From an uncultured Bacilli bacterium (lineage in GTDB: Bacteria > Bacillota_I > Bacilli_A > RF39 > UBA660), in the NCBI GenBank assembly GCA_934096735.1, contig CAKOMS010000002.1, positions 21,307-85,306 on the forward strand: 64,000 nucleotides of DNA, written 5' to 3'. The notes below the pieces were generated by a model. It searched no databases and was not told the DNA's origin. It was given only the letters and a program-made list of their open reading frames with translations. The position numbers were made by a program, and so were the translations under genes. This document shows positions 8,386 to 16,490 of this stretch, piece after piece; positions within the stretch are counted from its first letter, which is position 1; each line of letters starts with the position of its first letter.

Positions 8386-9159
8386 TTGATCGATGATATA
8401 AAAAAGTTTAAATATAAATTTTATGACATAAGAAGAATGGGTCTGATAAAATCAAAAAGAAAAGGAACCACTGGAGCAGGTTATACTTTTGAATGTTTAA
8501 TTGGCAAACAAGAAGATCAAGAGTGTAAACCTGATTTTGGAAACATAGAAATTAAAACGAGAAACGCATTTACAAAGTCTCCAATGAATTTATTTACATT
8601 TAATCCAACTTCATTAAATGGAGGGTATGCTATTCAAGATATTTTTGATAATTATAACTATGAAAAAGAAAATACAAAAGAAATTATATTTTCCAGGAAT
8701 GTTTATTATTGCAAAAGTTTTGAAAAAAATAGCTACAGTTTTAATTTACTTATAGATTTTAAAGAAAATAGATTATATCTCACAAGTTTAAAAGATGATA
8801 TTTATAAAAATAAAATTTGTTATTGGGACTTAGATAAATTGAAAGAAAAAGTTGAAAATAAATTAAAGCTTTTAGCTGTCGTAAAAGCATATCCTTATAC
8901 TAGAAACAACGAAACATATTTTAAATATTTAAAAATGAATTTGTATAAGTTGATAAATTTTGAAAGGTTTATTGAACTTATTTTATCAGATAAAATATTT
9001 ATAAGCATATCCTTAAAGCAAAAAGAAAATCGTGATAAGAAGAAGTATATTGACAATCACGGTTGTGCATTTAGGATAGTTAATGATGCATTTGATGAAC
9101 TTTTTCAAGAAATAGATTATTCAAATCAAGCCCTAGATTTATTAGAAAAAACACAATAA
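8386..9159 (+). CDS. Solitary MvaI/BcnI-family restriction endonuclease-like protein
   Basis: The 257-residue protein begins at a TTG preceded by GGGAGGA. Its N-terminal part has GTTGAGYTFE, then PDFGNIEIKTR at residues 49-59, giving the PD-(D/E)XK nuclease core D50, E55, K57. This arrangement is that of the MvaI/BcnI restriction enzyme family, which cuts CC(W/S)GG-type sites as a monomer. No DNA methyltransferase lies on either side (tRNA operons flank it). It could depend on a distant methylase, nick hemimethylated or mismatched DNA, or act in defence against incoming DNA. Its setting between tRNA clusters suggests acquisition by transfer. Confidence 0.75.
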   Translation: MIDDIKKFKYKFYDIRRMGLIKSKRKGTTGAGYTFECLIGKQEDQECKPDFGNIEIKTRNAFTKSPMNLFTFNPTSLNGGYAIQDIFDNYNYEKENTKEIIFSRNVYYCKSFEKNSYSFNLLIDFKENRLYLTSLKDDIYKNKICYWDLDKLKEKVENKLKLLAVVKAYPYTRNNETYFKYLKMNLYKLINFERFIELILSDKIFISISLKQKENRDKKKYIDNHGCAFRIVNDAFDELFQEIDYSNQALDLLEKTQ

Positions 9160-9160
9160 A

Positions 9161-9182
9161 AAAACTCCCTAAGGAGTTTATA
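9161..9182 (-). terminator. Terminator between the nuclease gene and the reverse-strand tRNAs
   Basis: AAACTCC, 4-nt loop, GGAGTTT. The T-run (seven T) lies on the minus-strand side, so it mainly terminates the tRNA-Arg/tRNA-Pro transcript, though it may also serve the nuclease gene. Confidence 0.8.
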
Positions 9183-9189
9183 AACTATA

Positions 9190-9266
9190 TGGTCGAGAAG
9201 ACAGGATTCGAACCTGCGACCCCTTGGTCCCAAACCAAATGCTCTACCAAACTGAGCCACTTCTCG
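9190..9266 (-). tRNA. tRNA-Pro (anticodon TGG)
   Basis: Read on the minus strand, acceptor arms CGAGAAG/CTTCTCG pair, CCA is encoded, and the anticodon loop TTTGGGA gives TGG. It follows tRNA-Arg by 3 nt. Confidence 0.94.
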
Positions 9267-9269
9267 AGA

Positions 9270-9346
9270 TGGTACACCCAGAGGGACTCGAACCCCCAAC
9301 CTTTAGATCCGTAGTCTAACACTCTATCCAATTGAGCCATGGGTGC
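9270..9346 (-). tRNA. tRNA-Arg (anticodon ACG)
   Basis: On the minus strand, acceptor arms GCACCCA/TGGGTGT pair with one G-T. The anticodon loop CTACGGA gives ACG, which needs A34-to-inosine editing by TadA to read CGN codons. CCA is encoded. Confidence 0.94.
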
Positions 9347-9454
9347 GTTTCCCAATACAAAGATATTATATTACAATAGAAAAAAAAAAGCAACAATTTT
9401 TGTAAAAAACATAATAGATAATAAATACAGAACGTTTTTAGAAAGGAGTTAAAG

Positions 9455-9568
9455 ATGAGAATAGATTACATAATAAATGAATTAATAAAAAAAGTTGAAA
9501 TGACAAGCATACATATAGACACAATCGATCTTAAAAAACTTGACAAAAGAAGAATAAATCGTTTATAA
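9455..9568 (+). CDS. Small 37-residue protein upstream of gpsB
   Basis: A short frame with a good ribosome-binding site (AGAAAGGAGT ending 4 nt before the ATG) encodes MRIDYIINELIKKVEM and 21 more residues, ending RRINRL. It ends 23 nt before the gpsB start and reads in the same direction. It is basic, helical-looking, and lacks a membrane segment. I do not recognise a family. It may be a genuine small protein or a leader peptide of gpsB. Confidence 0.45.
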   Translation: MRIDYIINELIKKVEMTSIHIDTIDLKKLDKRRINRL

Positions 9569-9591
9569 TTTCATTGTTAGAAGGTGTTGAA

Positions 9592-9924
9592 ATGTATAAT
9601 GATAAGTTTTATTTAACTCCAAAAGACATACTAGAAAAAGAGTTTAAAATCGATGCGCGAGGTTTTAGACCACAAGAGGTTGATAAATTTTTGGATTTAG
9701 TAATACACGATTATACAGAATACAATTCAATCATAAAAAGATTGGAACAAAACATCAGAGACCTTACTGAAGACAATAGCAAATTAAAGCAAGAAATCAG
9801 ATCGCTACATAATGAACTTGATACCAAAGAATTTGCTGAATCTAACACAAAGGCACTAACAAATGTTGATTTATTGAAACGTATTAGTCAGCTAGAAAAA
9901 GTTGTATTTGGAAAGGAAGAATAA
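9592..9924 (+). CDS. gpsB: Cell-division regulator GpsB
   Basis: GpsB is a membrane-associated coiled-coil protein of the DivIVA family that coordinates penicillin-binding proteins between division and elongation. The 110-residue product has the DivIVA N-terminal motif LTPKDILEKEFKIDARGFRPQEVDKFLD, split here as LTPKDILEKEF, then RGFRPQEVDKFLD. A coiled coil follows (about residues 40-80), and the family's short C-terminal helix is LLKRISQLEKVVFG. The start is chosen at the ATG after AGAAGGTG; an upstream TTG lacks a ribosome-binding site. RNase P RNA follows immediately, as in B. subtilis. Confidence 0.92.
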   Translation: MYNDKFYLTPKDILEKEFKIDARGFRPQEVDKFLDLVIHDYTEYNSIIKRLEQNIRDLTEDNSKLKQEIRSLHNELDTKEFAESNTKALTNVDLLKRISQLEKVVFGKEE

Positions 9925-10258
9925 TATTTAGACAAATGCTGCATAAAAATGTAGAGGAAAGTCCATGCTCACACAATCTGAGATGATTGTAGTGTTCGTG
10001 CTTAGGGAATAAATAACCTAAGGTAGAATTCTAACGGCGTAAAAATTACCTTTTAAAGGTAAAAGTATACATAAAGTGCCACAGAGACGAGTTATTTGGA
10101 AACAGATAAATGAAACGAGGTAAACCCCACGAGTGAGAAACCCAAATTTTGGTAGGGGAATTGTAAAGAAGGAAATGAACTTAATTACAAATGCTACGGC
10201 ATAGATAAATATTTGTCGCTCATTTTTGAGAACAGAACATGGCTTATTAATATTATTT
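9921..10258 (+). ncRNA. rnpB: RNase P RNA, type B
   Basis: This is the catalytic RNA that matures tRNA 5' ends. The conserved P4-region strand GAGGAAAGTCCATGCTC is at about 9953-9969, and its partner region, AGAACATGGCTTA, is near 10232-10245. ATAATATT at the 5' end can pair with AATATTAT at the 3' end as P1. The order and the sequence around GCCACAGAGACGAG fit the Bacillus (B) type. The 5' edge overlaps the gpsB stop codon by a few bases; ends are approximate. Confidence 0.93.
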
Positions 10259-10283
10259 TGATTTTATTAAGGAGTGAAAAAAG

Positions 10284-10763
10284 TTGGAAGAGATTGCTGA
10301 ACTTTTACGAACCGCTAGACAAGAATCAGGAATAGAAATTGAGGAAGCTAGTAAAGATTTAGAAATTAACGAATTATATTTGAAAAATATTGAGGATGGA
10401 AAAATCGGTTCTTTTAAAGACATTTTTGAACTTAAAGAATATTTAACAGAATATTCAAAATATTTAGGTGTTGATGAAGAAAAAATTAATGATTATTTTA
10501 ATGAATATATTTTTGAATATACATCAAAAATACCTATTAAAGAAATTGAAAAAACAATAAAAAATAATAGTAAAGACGACGATCAAGAAATAGGAGACAA
10601 AATTGTTTCTCCTTACACAGTTGAAAAGGTAAAATCTAAAAAATTAACTTACATTACCATATATTTACTAATATTGGTTATGGTTATTTTAGCAATAATA
10701 TGGTCAGTAAATCAAATAACAATAGACAAAAGAAATGCATATGTAGCTAGTTACAAGGAGTAG
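10284..10763 (+). CDS. RodZ-like membrane protein with N-terminal helix-turn-helix
   Basis: The start is a TTG following AAGGAGTG. Residues 1-65 form a Xre-type HTH of the RodZ class (LRTARQESGIEIEEASKDL). A charged linker follows, then one transmembrane helix at about residues 118-140 and a very short external tail. RodZ links MreB filaments to the membrane. The 159-residue protein lacks the usual large extracellular domain. It sits directly upstream of pgsA, as ymfM/rodZ does in B. subtilis. Confidence 0.8.
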   Translation: MEEIAELLRTARQESGIEIEEASKDLEINELYLKNIEDGKIGSFKDIFELKEYLTEYSKYLGVDEEKINDYFNEYIFEYTSKIPIKEIEKTIKNNSKDDDQEIGDKIVSPYTVEKVKSKKLTYITIYLLILVMVILAIIWSVNQITIDKRNAYVASYKE

Positions 10764-10767
10764 GGTT

Positions 10768-11391
10768 ATGAATTTACCAAATAAGATAACAATATCAAGA
10801 ATTATTTTAGCTATTTTATTAATAGTAGCATTATTATTGCCATGGCATGATTTAGGAGTTAATATTCCAGAATATGTCGTAAATGGCGAGACAATAGACT
10901 TATTGCACATTATAGCAGGCTTTGTATTTATAATAGCTTGCTTAACAGACTTTTTAGATGGATATTTAGCAAGAAGCAAAAATATGGTGACGGACTTTGG
11001 AAAAATGACAGATGCTATCGCTGACAAAATCCTTGTTAATGGAGTTTTAATAGTTTTGACTTATGAAAGAATGGTACCTGTAGCATTAGTAGTAGTAATA
11101 ATTATTAGAGACTTTATTGTTGATTCATGCAAAATGATATGTGGTAATAAGGGACATGTGGTTGCAGCAAGTTATGCCGGAAAAGCAAAAACAGTATGCA
11201 TAATGTTGGGCATAATATTATCATTATTTAATAATTACCCATTCACTTACTTAGGTCTTCCAGTACATCAATTATTATTGTTGCTAGGAGCATTACTTTC
11301 AGTAGGAAGTGGATGTGAATACTATTTTGAAACTAAAGACATGCTATTAGCAGAAGAATTAATGAAAGATTTTAAAAGTCTGAAACGTTAA
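10768..11391 (+). CDS. pgsA: CDP-diacylglycerol-glycerol-3-phosphate 3-phosphatidyltransferase
   Basis: PgsA makes phosphatidylglycerol phosphate, the first step toward phosphatidylglycerol in the membrane. The 207-residue polytopic protein carries the CDP-alcohol phosphatidyltransferase motif: DGYLAR, eight residues, then G, three residues, D, three residues, D (DFGKMTDAIAD), near residues 70-95. It begins 4 nt after the rodZ-like gene. An insertion near residues 28-48 lies between the first two membrane helices. Confidence 0.93.
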   Translation: MNLPNKITISRIILAILLIVALLLPWHDLGVNIPEYVVNGETIDLLHIIAGFVFIIACLTDFLDGYLARSKNMVTDFGKMTDAIADKILVNGVLIVLTYERMVPVALVVVIIIRDFIVDSCKMICGNKGHVVAASYAGKAKTVCIMLGIILSLFNNYPFTYLGLPVHQLLLLLGALLSVGSGCEYYFETKDMLLAEELMKDFKSLKR

Positions 11392-11422
11392 ACTATGTTC
11401 TATAAAAACATGGTTTTTTTAT
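11390..11422 (+). terminator. Terminator after pgsA
   Basis: AACTATGTT and AACATGGTT form a stem with one wobble around a 7-nt loop, followed by a T-run at 11412-11420. Confidence 0.7.
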
Positions 11423-11487
11423 TGTAAAAAATCACCCATACAAAAACATAAGAAAAACATAATATAAATTAGAAAGGAATTTATATT

Positions 11488-11781
11488 ATGGAACAAAAAA
11501 ATTTTGAATATTACAATGGGCAAAATCAAGATGAAACTGTAAAATGTTGTATGGATCAAGGTCAAGCGATGCCACAAAGCTTTATGACTTGTGAACCAAT
11601 CCAAGAATGCCCTCAAGAAAGAGTTTGTCACAGATATATTTGTTATGAGGTACCACATATAATGCCTTGCAATACAAGGATAATAAATCATCATATATAT
11701 AGACACACATATACACCATGTTTTACACAATGTGAAGAAAATGTAGTATCAAATGTATATGACAAAAAATGTTGCTTCTGA
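11488..11781 (+). CDS. CotD-like spore coat protein
   Basis: The 97-residue protein is rich in Cys (14), His and Tyr. Its core runs YEVPHIMPCNTRIINHHIY and is followed by RHTYTPCF, resembling the CotD inner-coat family, whose core has VPHxHPxHTTxVNHHxY. Such proteins are made late in the mother cell and cross-linked in the coat. AGAAAGGAAT precedes the ATG, and hairpin terminators flank the gene, so it is monocistronic. The extra cysteines (CC at residues 20-21 and CCF at the end) suggest disulfide cross-linking. Confidence 0.75.
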   Translation: MEQKNFEYYNGQNQDETVKCCMDQGQAMPQSFMTCEPIQECPQERVCHRYICYEVPHIMPCNTRIINHHIYRHTYTPCFTQCEENVVSNVYDKKCCF

Positions 11782-11784
11782 TTC

Positions 11785-11812
11785 AAAATCTCTTTTATAG
11801 AGATTTTTTTAA
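11785..11812 (+). terminator. Terminator after the cotD-like gene
   Basis: AAAATCTC and GAGATTTT around a 7-nt loop with a trailing T-run. Confidence 0.8.
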
Positions 11813-11897
11813 AATAAAAATAAATTTTTTACAAAAGTTAGATAATTATGTTTAAATATTTTTCACATTAATGTATAATATAAAAAGAAGGTGTAAT

Positions 11898-12266
11898 ATG
11901 AAAGTATTAAAAGATAAAAAAATAATAATCCTTATGGTAATACTATTAGCATATACTATCGTATATTTTACCTTAGTAGCCAAAAGTTCCTATGCATTTG
12001 ATAACGATTTAGATTATAACAAATTACGTCTAAAAACAATTAGCATAATAGAAGAAAGTGCAATAAAATACGCTGAAGCAAATAAAAATTTATTTGAAAA
12101 AGAAAATACTGTTTATATAAAAGTTCAAAATTTAATAGATGAAAATTTAATTGCAACAAACAATGATGACAAATTAATAGACATATCTAACAATAATGAG
12201 TTAAATGGAAAAGTTATTAAAATAAAGCAGGAAAAAGAAGGCTATAAAGTAGAAGTGGATGCTTAA
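11898..12266 (+). CDS. Small membrane-anchored, pilin-like protein
   Basis: A 122-residue protein with one N-terminal hydrophobic helix (about residues 8-28) and an exported domain. The stretch AIKYAEANKNLFEKENTVYI, then VQNLIDENLI, resembles a recurrent ectodomain of type IV pilin-like proteins in gut Firmicutes. The canonical prepilin cleavage motif (G followed by F/M-T-L-x-E) is absent, so processing by the PilD-like peptidase at 49616 is doubtful. The start is the ATG after AAGGTGT. Function is unknown. Confidence 0.5.
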   Translation: MKVLKDKKIIILMVILLAYTIVYFTLVAKSSYAFDNDLDYNKLRLKTISIIEESAIKYAEANKNLFEKENTVYIKVQNLIDENLIATNNDDKLIDISNNNELNGKVIKIKQEKEGYKVEVDA

Positions 12267-12351
12267 AAGGTAAAATTTCTGTAAAAAATGTTATAAAATG
12301 CTATTTATTATTTAAATTATTTAGTAAGATAATAATGTAAGGAGTGAGAAT

Positions 12352-12552
12352 ATGTTATATCCGTCTATAGACAAATTGTTAAATATTGTAGATTCTAAAT
12401 ATATGTTAGTGCATGTAGCTTCAAAAAGAAGTAAAGAAATGGCTGAAACATCTCATTATCAAATGAGAATTAACAGCTATAAAAGTAAAAAAGATTTAGG
12501 AAGAGCACTTGAAGAATTAGAAGCAGGATTAATAAAAGTTATAAAAAAATAA
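12352..12552 (+). CDS. rpoZ: RNA polymerase omega subunit
   Basis: Omega helps assemble and stabilise RNA polymerase. The 66-residue product starts MLYPSIDKLLNIVDSKYMLV and has the family's helix ALEELEAGLIKV near the C-terminus. AAGGAGTG precedes the ATG. It is not next to gmk or the coaBC/priA genes as in B. subtilis; a tRNA follows. Confidence 0.9.
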   Translation: MLYPSIDKLLNIVDSKYMLVHVASKRSKEMAETSHYQMRINSYKSKKDLGRALEELEAGLIKVIKK

Positions 12553-12611
12553 AATTTTATTAAAAAAACTTGATTATCAGAAACATATATGATAAGATAA
12601 TCATGTCGTTT

Positions 12612-12688
12612 GGGGGATTAGCTCAGCTGGCTAGAGCACCTGCCCTGCACGCAGGGGGTCGCGGGTTCGAATCCCACATCCTCCACCA
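12612..12688 (+). tRNA. tRNA-Ala (anticodon TGC)
   Basis: 77 nt with encoded CCA. Acceptor arms GGGGGAT/ATCCTCC pair with one G-T; the anticodon loop CCTGCAC gives TGC. Confidence 0.95.
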
Positions 12689-12698
12689 ATTGACAATT

Positions 12699-12722
12699 AA
12701 CCTCGTAAATGCGAGGTTTTTA
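12699..12722 (+). terminator. Terminator after tRNA-Ala
   Basis: AACCTCG and CGAGGTT around a short loop, then TTTTATTTT. The core matches the terminator after the five-tRNA cluster. Confidence 0.85.
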
Positions 12723-12921
12723 TTTTGTCAAAACAATTTAAAATATGAATTTTAGTTACTAACACATTTTTAAAAAAACACAAAATCTGGAATATTTTAT
12801 CAACTTTTGTTAATAATAGTTAATGATATTAAAAATTTATATTATTTGACACAAAATAAATTTAATTACTTGCTTGAATCATAAATGAGTAGTATTATTT
12901 TATTAAAGGTAGTGTGAACAT

Positions 12922-13557
12922 ATGACAAATAAAATAAATAAAAATAGCAAAAACACAAAGACAAATTCAAAGAACATAGCAAATGTAAAAAAACAAAATT
13001 CGACAGAAAAAGTAAAAAACGAAATTACAAAGCAAAATGATAAAAAAAATACAATAATGAATATATTGATTCTTTTAGGAGTAGCGATACTATGCTTTGT
13101 AACAGTTTATTTGATGAATTATTTCTTTGTAAAGCATAATAACATAAACACGAATTATTCAACCGACAAACAATTAAGCGAAATTCAAATCGAAGGTCAA
13201 TCAGAAATCATATCAACTCAAAAATACATTAGTGATCTAGGTTACAATATGAGATATGACATAAATAATTTTGTAGTATTCAAACATAACAATAAAGATT
13301 ACTATAAATTTAAACATAATGACAATGTAATAGTAAAAATCGAAAGTAGTTCAGTTCCCACAAATTGTACTAATCAAGTATTAGAAACTACATTAAATAA
13401 TTGTTATAGAAAATTAGATAATTATACGGAAGAATACTACATAACCTCAAATAGCAAAACATTTAAAGCAACAATCAAATCACCAAATTCATCTGAATAT
13501 AGCAGTAGTGTAAGAACTAGAATAGAAATAATGCTAGAAACATTTAAAGTAGATTAA
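12922..13557 (+). CDS. Membrane-anchored protein of unknown function
   Basis: The 211-residue protein has a Lys/Asn-rich cytoplasmic head (residues 1-45), one transmembrane helix (about 46-68, ILILLGVAILCFVTVYLMNY) and an extracellular domain of about 140 residues with two Cys (TNCTNQ and NNCYRK), likely to form a disulfide. I recognise no family. A 233-nt AT-rich gap precedes it, with no other gene seen there. GGTAGTGTG is a weak ribosome-binding site. Confidence 0.7.
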   Translation: MTNKINKNSKNTKTNSKNIANVKKQNSTEKVKNEITKQNDKKNTIMNILILLGVAILCFVTVYLMNYFFVKHNNINTNYSTDKQLSEIQIEGQSEIISTQKYISDLGYNMRYDINNFVVFKHNNKDYYKFKHNDNVIVKIESSSVPTNCTNQVLETTLNNCYRKLDNYTEEYYITSNSKTFKATIKSPNSSEYSSSVRTRIEIMLETFKVD

Positions 13558-13619
13558 TATTTTGCCAATCAAAATATTAAAAGATGAAATAAATCAATAT
13601 AAAGTAGAGGAACATTAAT

Positions 13620-14345
13620 ATGAAAATAAATTGCTACAGTATAACATTCTGGTATAATCCAGTAGATGATTTTTCTGAAATATTAAAAGATTTACAAAAA
13701 TTATTCAAAAAAGAGTACTCAACTTTTAATATAAATTCTGTGGAAACTGATGATTTTTATAATTCAGTTCTTTTTGCTATCAATCACAAAGTTCAAACGA
13801 ATATCAACATTAGCAAAATAAAACTTCAATACACAATGGACAAAGTAACAAGTGCCAATTTCCAAGATTTCAGTGAAAAATGTCTAAAAATTCTTTCTAT
13901 ATTTAACGAAAATAACATAAAAGTGTTACATTCTTCAGTATTCACAAATATGGAATTTACTGTAGAAGAGGCCCTAAAAAAAGTATCAACGCAATTACTT
14001 TCTAAAAACACATCAAAGAATCTCATTGATGTAAATTTAAGAATAAGTAAAGTAGAAGACGACATGTTTTATAAAATAATTACAATTTTAAACAAACAAC
14101 AAATAAAATTACCAAATTTTGTTGATGATACTGGAAGAAATATTCCATTTCCTTTAATCTCTTGGACAAATGCAGTTAAAGAAAAGGAAATAATAGAAGC
14201 ATCATATGAATTAAACGATAGATATTCATTTGATACTGAAAAAAATTATGAAACAACAATATTTTCATTAAATAAAATGTTATATATCGTCAAAAATTTT
14301 TCAAATAGCGATGTTGAAGAATTACTACAAAGTGGAAAATTTTAA
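13620..14345 (+). CDS. Cytoplasmic protein of unknown function
   Basis: A 241-residue soluble protein with no membrane segment or recognisable motif. The N-terminus, MKINCYSITFWYNPVDDF, suggests a beta-alpha fold. It resembles the N-terminal part of DUF711-like proteins only weakly, and I do not assign it. AGAGGAAC precedes the ATG. Its last 4 nt overlap the convergent YolD-like gene. Confidence 0.6.
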   Translation: MKINCYSITFWYNPVDDFSEILKDLQKLFKKEYSTFNINSVETDDFYNSVLFAINHKVQTNINISKIKLQYTMDKVTSANFQDFSEKCLKILSIFNENNIKVLHSSVFTNMEFTVEEALKKVSTQLLSKNTSKNLIDVNLRISKVEDDMFYKIITILNKQQIKLPNFVDDTGRNIPFPLISWTNAVKEKEIIEASYELNDRYSFDTEKNYETTIFSLNKMLYIVKNFSNSDVEELLQSGKF

Positions 14346-14650
14346 TTAGCACTTACTATTTGTCCAAAATAAATGAATTTGTTATTTAAAACAATTTCTT
14401 TTTTTATAAAATGAACAGATGATATTTTTCCAGTTTCTTTTATAATATTGCCATTAAAATAATAAGTAATAGTTATTAAACTCTGCAGATTATATGCATT
14501 CATGATCTTTGTTTCAATAAAAGCAATTTGTTCATTAGATAAAATCGGAGGAATTATTCTATTTTTTTCTTCCTGAACAGATTTTACAATACTTCTAGAG
14601 GAGAAACAAGAATCAAAGGGTTGCCATTTTATCATACCTCTATCAATCAT
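14342..14650 (-). CDS. YolD-like protein
   Basis: A 102-residue protein starting MIDRGMIKWQPFDS, the typical opening of the YolD-like family, which also ends in a small beta-rich domain. YolD-like genes are regularly paired with UvrX/Y-family polymerases in Firmicutes, and here the start overlaps the polymerase stop by 4 nt (ATGA). A role in UV or mutagenesis tolerance together with the polymerase is inferred from this pairing. Confidence 0.8.
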   Translation of the reverse strand: MIDRGMIKWQPFDSCFSSRSIVKSVQEEKNRIIPPILSNEQIAFIETKIMNAYNLQSLITITYYFNGNIIKETGKISSVHFIKKEIVLNNKFIYFGQIVSAN

Positions 14651-15915
14651 GAGTAATGACCTCCAATCTTTTTATTCCTCTCAATCGCGGTTGAATCTTT
14701 TAATAAATTACTTCCTTTTAATAAACTATTTTTACCAAATTTATTTTTTATTTCATCAATCGTAGAATTAATATCAGAATCTTTATCAATGTAATTAATT
14801 TCATTGGAATCAAATAAATTTAGTTGTTCATTATCCTTAGAAACAATAGAACCACAAGAAATAGTAACCTTTCTAATTGGCAAATATTCATAAAATTTAT
14901 CAAAAATAATCAAACAATATTTAAGAATTTCACTAGCATAATCAGTTGGTGTATCAAGCTTTATAGTATGATAAAAGCCACCACCGATTTCTCTAGAATA
15001 TCCAATTCCAAAACCTATACATTTTGTTAATTTCTTATTTTTTCTAAGTCTACTTACTAGAACGTCAACCATCTCAGAAATAATAATTTTAATATTATCA
15101 TCATAATAATCTTTAAATAAAACCTGTGAATGACTATAAGAAACAGACTTGCTAGCCCTCTTATAGTCTTTAATTATACTTAAGTCAATTCCATTAGCAT
15201 GATTCCATAATTCAAGCCCAATAACTCCAAATGAATCTTTCAACAAATTCTTATCAGTCAATGCTAAATCTCTTATAGAGTAGATTCCTATTTTATTTAA
15301 ATTATTTTCCATTCTTCTTCCGATTCCCCACATATCCGAAAGCGGACTAATTTTCCATAACTTTTTCTTTACGTCATCATATGTCCATTTTGCTATGTTA
15401 TTTTGGTTATGCTTTGCCTCAATATCCATAGAAACCTTTGCAAGTAGCATATTTGGACCAATACCACAAGTTGCAGTAAGTCCAGTTTTTTTATAAATAG
15501 TATCTAAAATTTCCTCAGCTAATTCTAAATCACTTTTATTATACATTTTAAGATAATCAGTAACATCTAAAAAACATTCATCAATTGAATAAATATGTAA
15601 ATCTTCTTCAGAAACAAAATCTAGATAAATACTAACAACTTCCTTAGATTTTTCAATATACAAACTCATTCTTGGAGCAGCAGTAATAAATTTTACATTT
15701 TTAGGAATTTCAAAAACTCTACCTCTTGAGGGAACTCCTTTATTTTTCAAAAATGGAGTAACAGCAAGTGTGATAGCACCTCCACCTTGTTTAGGATTAG
15801 CAACAATAAGTGGAGTAGTAAAAGGATCAATACCTCTGTCAATACATTCACAAGAAGCAAAAAAACTTTTCAAATCAATACATAAAATATTTCTTTTAGG
15901 ATACAAATTTTCCAT
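14647..15915 (-). CDS. Y-family DNA polymerase (UvrX/UmuC type)
   Basis: An error-prone translesion polymerase of 422 residues. Catalytic motifs are visible: LCIDLKSFFASCE near residue 9 (first Asp) and YSIDECFLDVT near residue 110 (Asp-Glu pair). A helix-hairpin-helix region DMWGIGRRMENNLNKIG lies near residue 180 and a little-finger domain follows. The start is the ATG placed 5 nt after GGAGG; an upstream frame extension of four residues is less likely. It forms an operon with the YolD-like gene. No LexA-type box was identified with confidence. Confidence 0.9.
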   Translation of the reverse strand: MENLYPKRNILCIDLKSFFASCECIDRGIDPFTTPLIVANPKQGGGAITLAVTPFLKNKGVPSRGRVFEIPKNVKFITAAPRMSLYIEKSKEVVSIYLDFVSEEDLHIYSIDECFLDVTDYLKMYNKSDLELAEEILDTIYKKTGLTATCGIGPNMLLAKVSMDIEAKHNQNNIAKWTYDDVKKKLWKISPLSDMWGIGRRMENNLNKIGIYSIRDLALTDKNLLKDSFGVIGLELWNHANGIDLSIIKDYKRASKSVSYSHSQVLFKDYYDDNIKIIISEMVDVLVSRLRKNKKLTKCIGFGIGYSREIGGGFYHTIKLDTPTDYASEILKYCLIIFDKFYEYLPIRKVTISCGSIVSKDNEQLNLFDSNEINYIDKDSDINSTIDEIKNKFGKNSLLKGSNLLKDSTAIERNKKIGGHYS

Positions 15916-15993
15916 AGCAACCTCCAAACATTTGTTTAATTAAATTATAGGTCAATTTTCCCAAAAATACAATAACCAAATTATGGAATTAAC

Positions 15994-16022
15994 TTGAAAA
16001 TATCAAAAAAACAATCTATACT
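15994..16022 (+). promoter_or_regulatory. Promoter of yidD
   Basis: TTGAAA (15994-15999), a 17-nt spacer, and TATACT (16017-16022). The expected transcription start falls at about 16029, the A of the yidD ATG, so the mRNA may have almost no leader. Confidence 0.6.
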
Positions 16023-16028
16023 TAATGT

Positions 16029-16250
16029 ATGAAAACAATTTTAATAAAACTAATAAAATTATATCAGAATACACCATTACAAAGCCACTCAAGATGCAAA
16101 TTTTATCCAACTTGTTCCACATATGCAATAGAAGCTTTAGAAACTCATGGCTTTATAAAAGGAAGTTACTTAATGTTAAGAAGAATAGCAAGATGCAATC
16201 CGTTTTCCAAAGGAGGAATCGATTTGGTACCTAAAAGGGTTGCAAAATAA
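16029..16250 (+). CDS. yidD: Membrane protein insertion efficiency factor
   Basis: A 73-residue YidD-family protein with the conserved core [14 protein letters not shown] (paired Cys) and RCNPFSKGG. YidD assists insertion of inner-membrane proteins by YidC. Here it is not next to rnpA or yidC. No ribosome-binding site is visible and the promoter sits directly upstream. An overlapping frame starting at ATG 16025 is a shadow, since only this frame carries the family motifs. Confidence 0.93.
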   Translation: MKTILIKLIKLYQNTPLQSHSRCKFYPTCSTYAIEALETHGFIKGSYLMLRRIARCNPFSKGGIDLVPKRVAK

Positions 16251-16257
16251 AACAAAA

Positions 16258-16470
16258 AGTGATAATATTTACTCATAAATCTGTGATGAGAAACACGATT
16301 ATTAAATAATATTTTAAAGAGAGTTAACATTAGGTGAAAGTTAATAAATTAGTTTAATAATTACTATTCTCTAGAGAGGCCAATCACCTCCGGCGAAAAC
16401 CGTTATATAAATTAAGTTAAACCAAGGATGGTACCGTGTAATTCACTCCTATTTTTTAGGAGTTTTTTAT
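16258..16470 (+). promoter_or_regulatory. T-box riboswitch of thrS
   Basis: The T-box sequence AAGGATGGTACCGTG at 16424-16438 matches the conserved tRNA-acceptor-binding bulge (AGGGTGGNACCGCG). It is followed by an intrinsic terminator (CTCCT, loop, AGGAG, T-run) at 16445-16470. Upstream lies a long structured leader, including paired AGAGAG/CTCT segments, which would form Stem I. Uncharged tRNA-Thr should stabilise the antiterminator and switch on thrS. I did not fix the specifier codon. Confidence 0.85.
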
Positions 16471-16490
16471 TTGAAGAAAGGAAGATTAAA

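Noticed and set aside
12570..12755. Open frame across tRNA-Ala
   Set aside because: It covers the tRNA and its terminator and is a shadow.
16025..16234. Alternative frame overlapping yidD
   Set aside because: It lies one frame away and lacks the YidD Cys motifs, which are complete in the frame from 16029.
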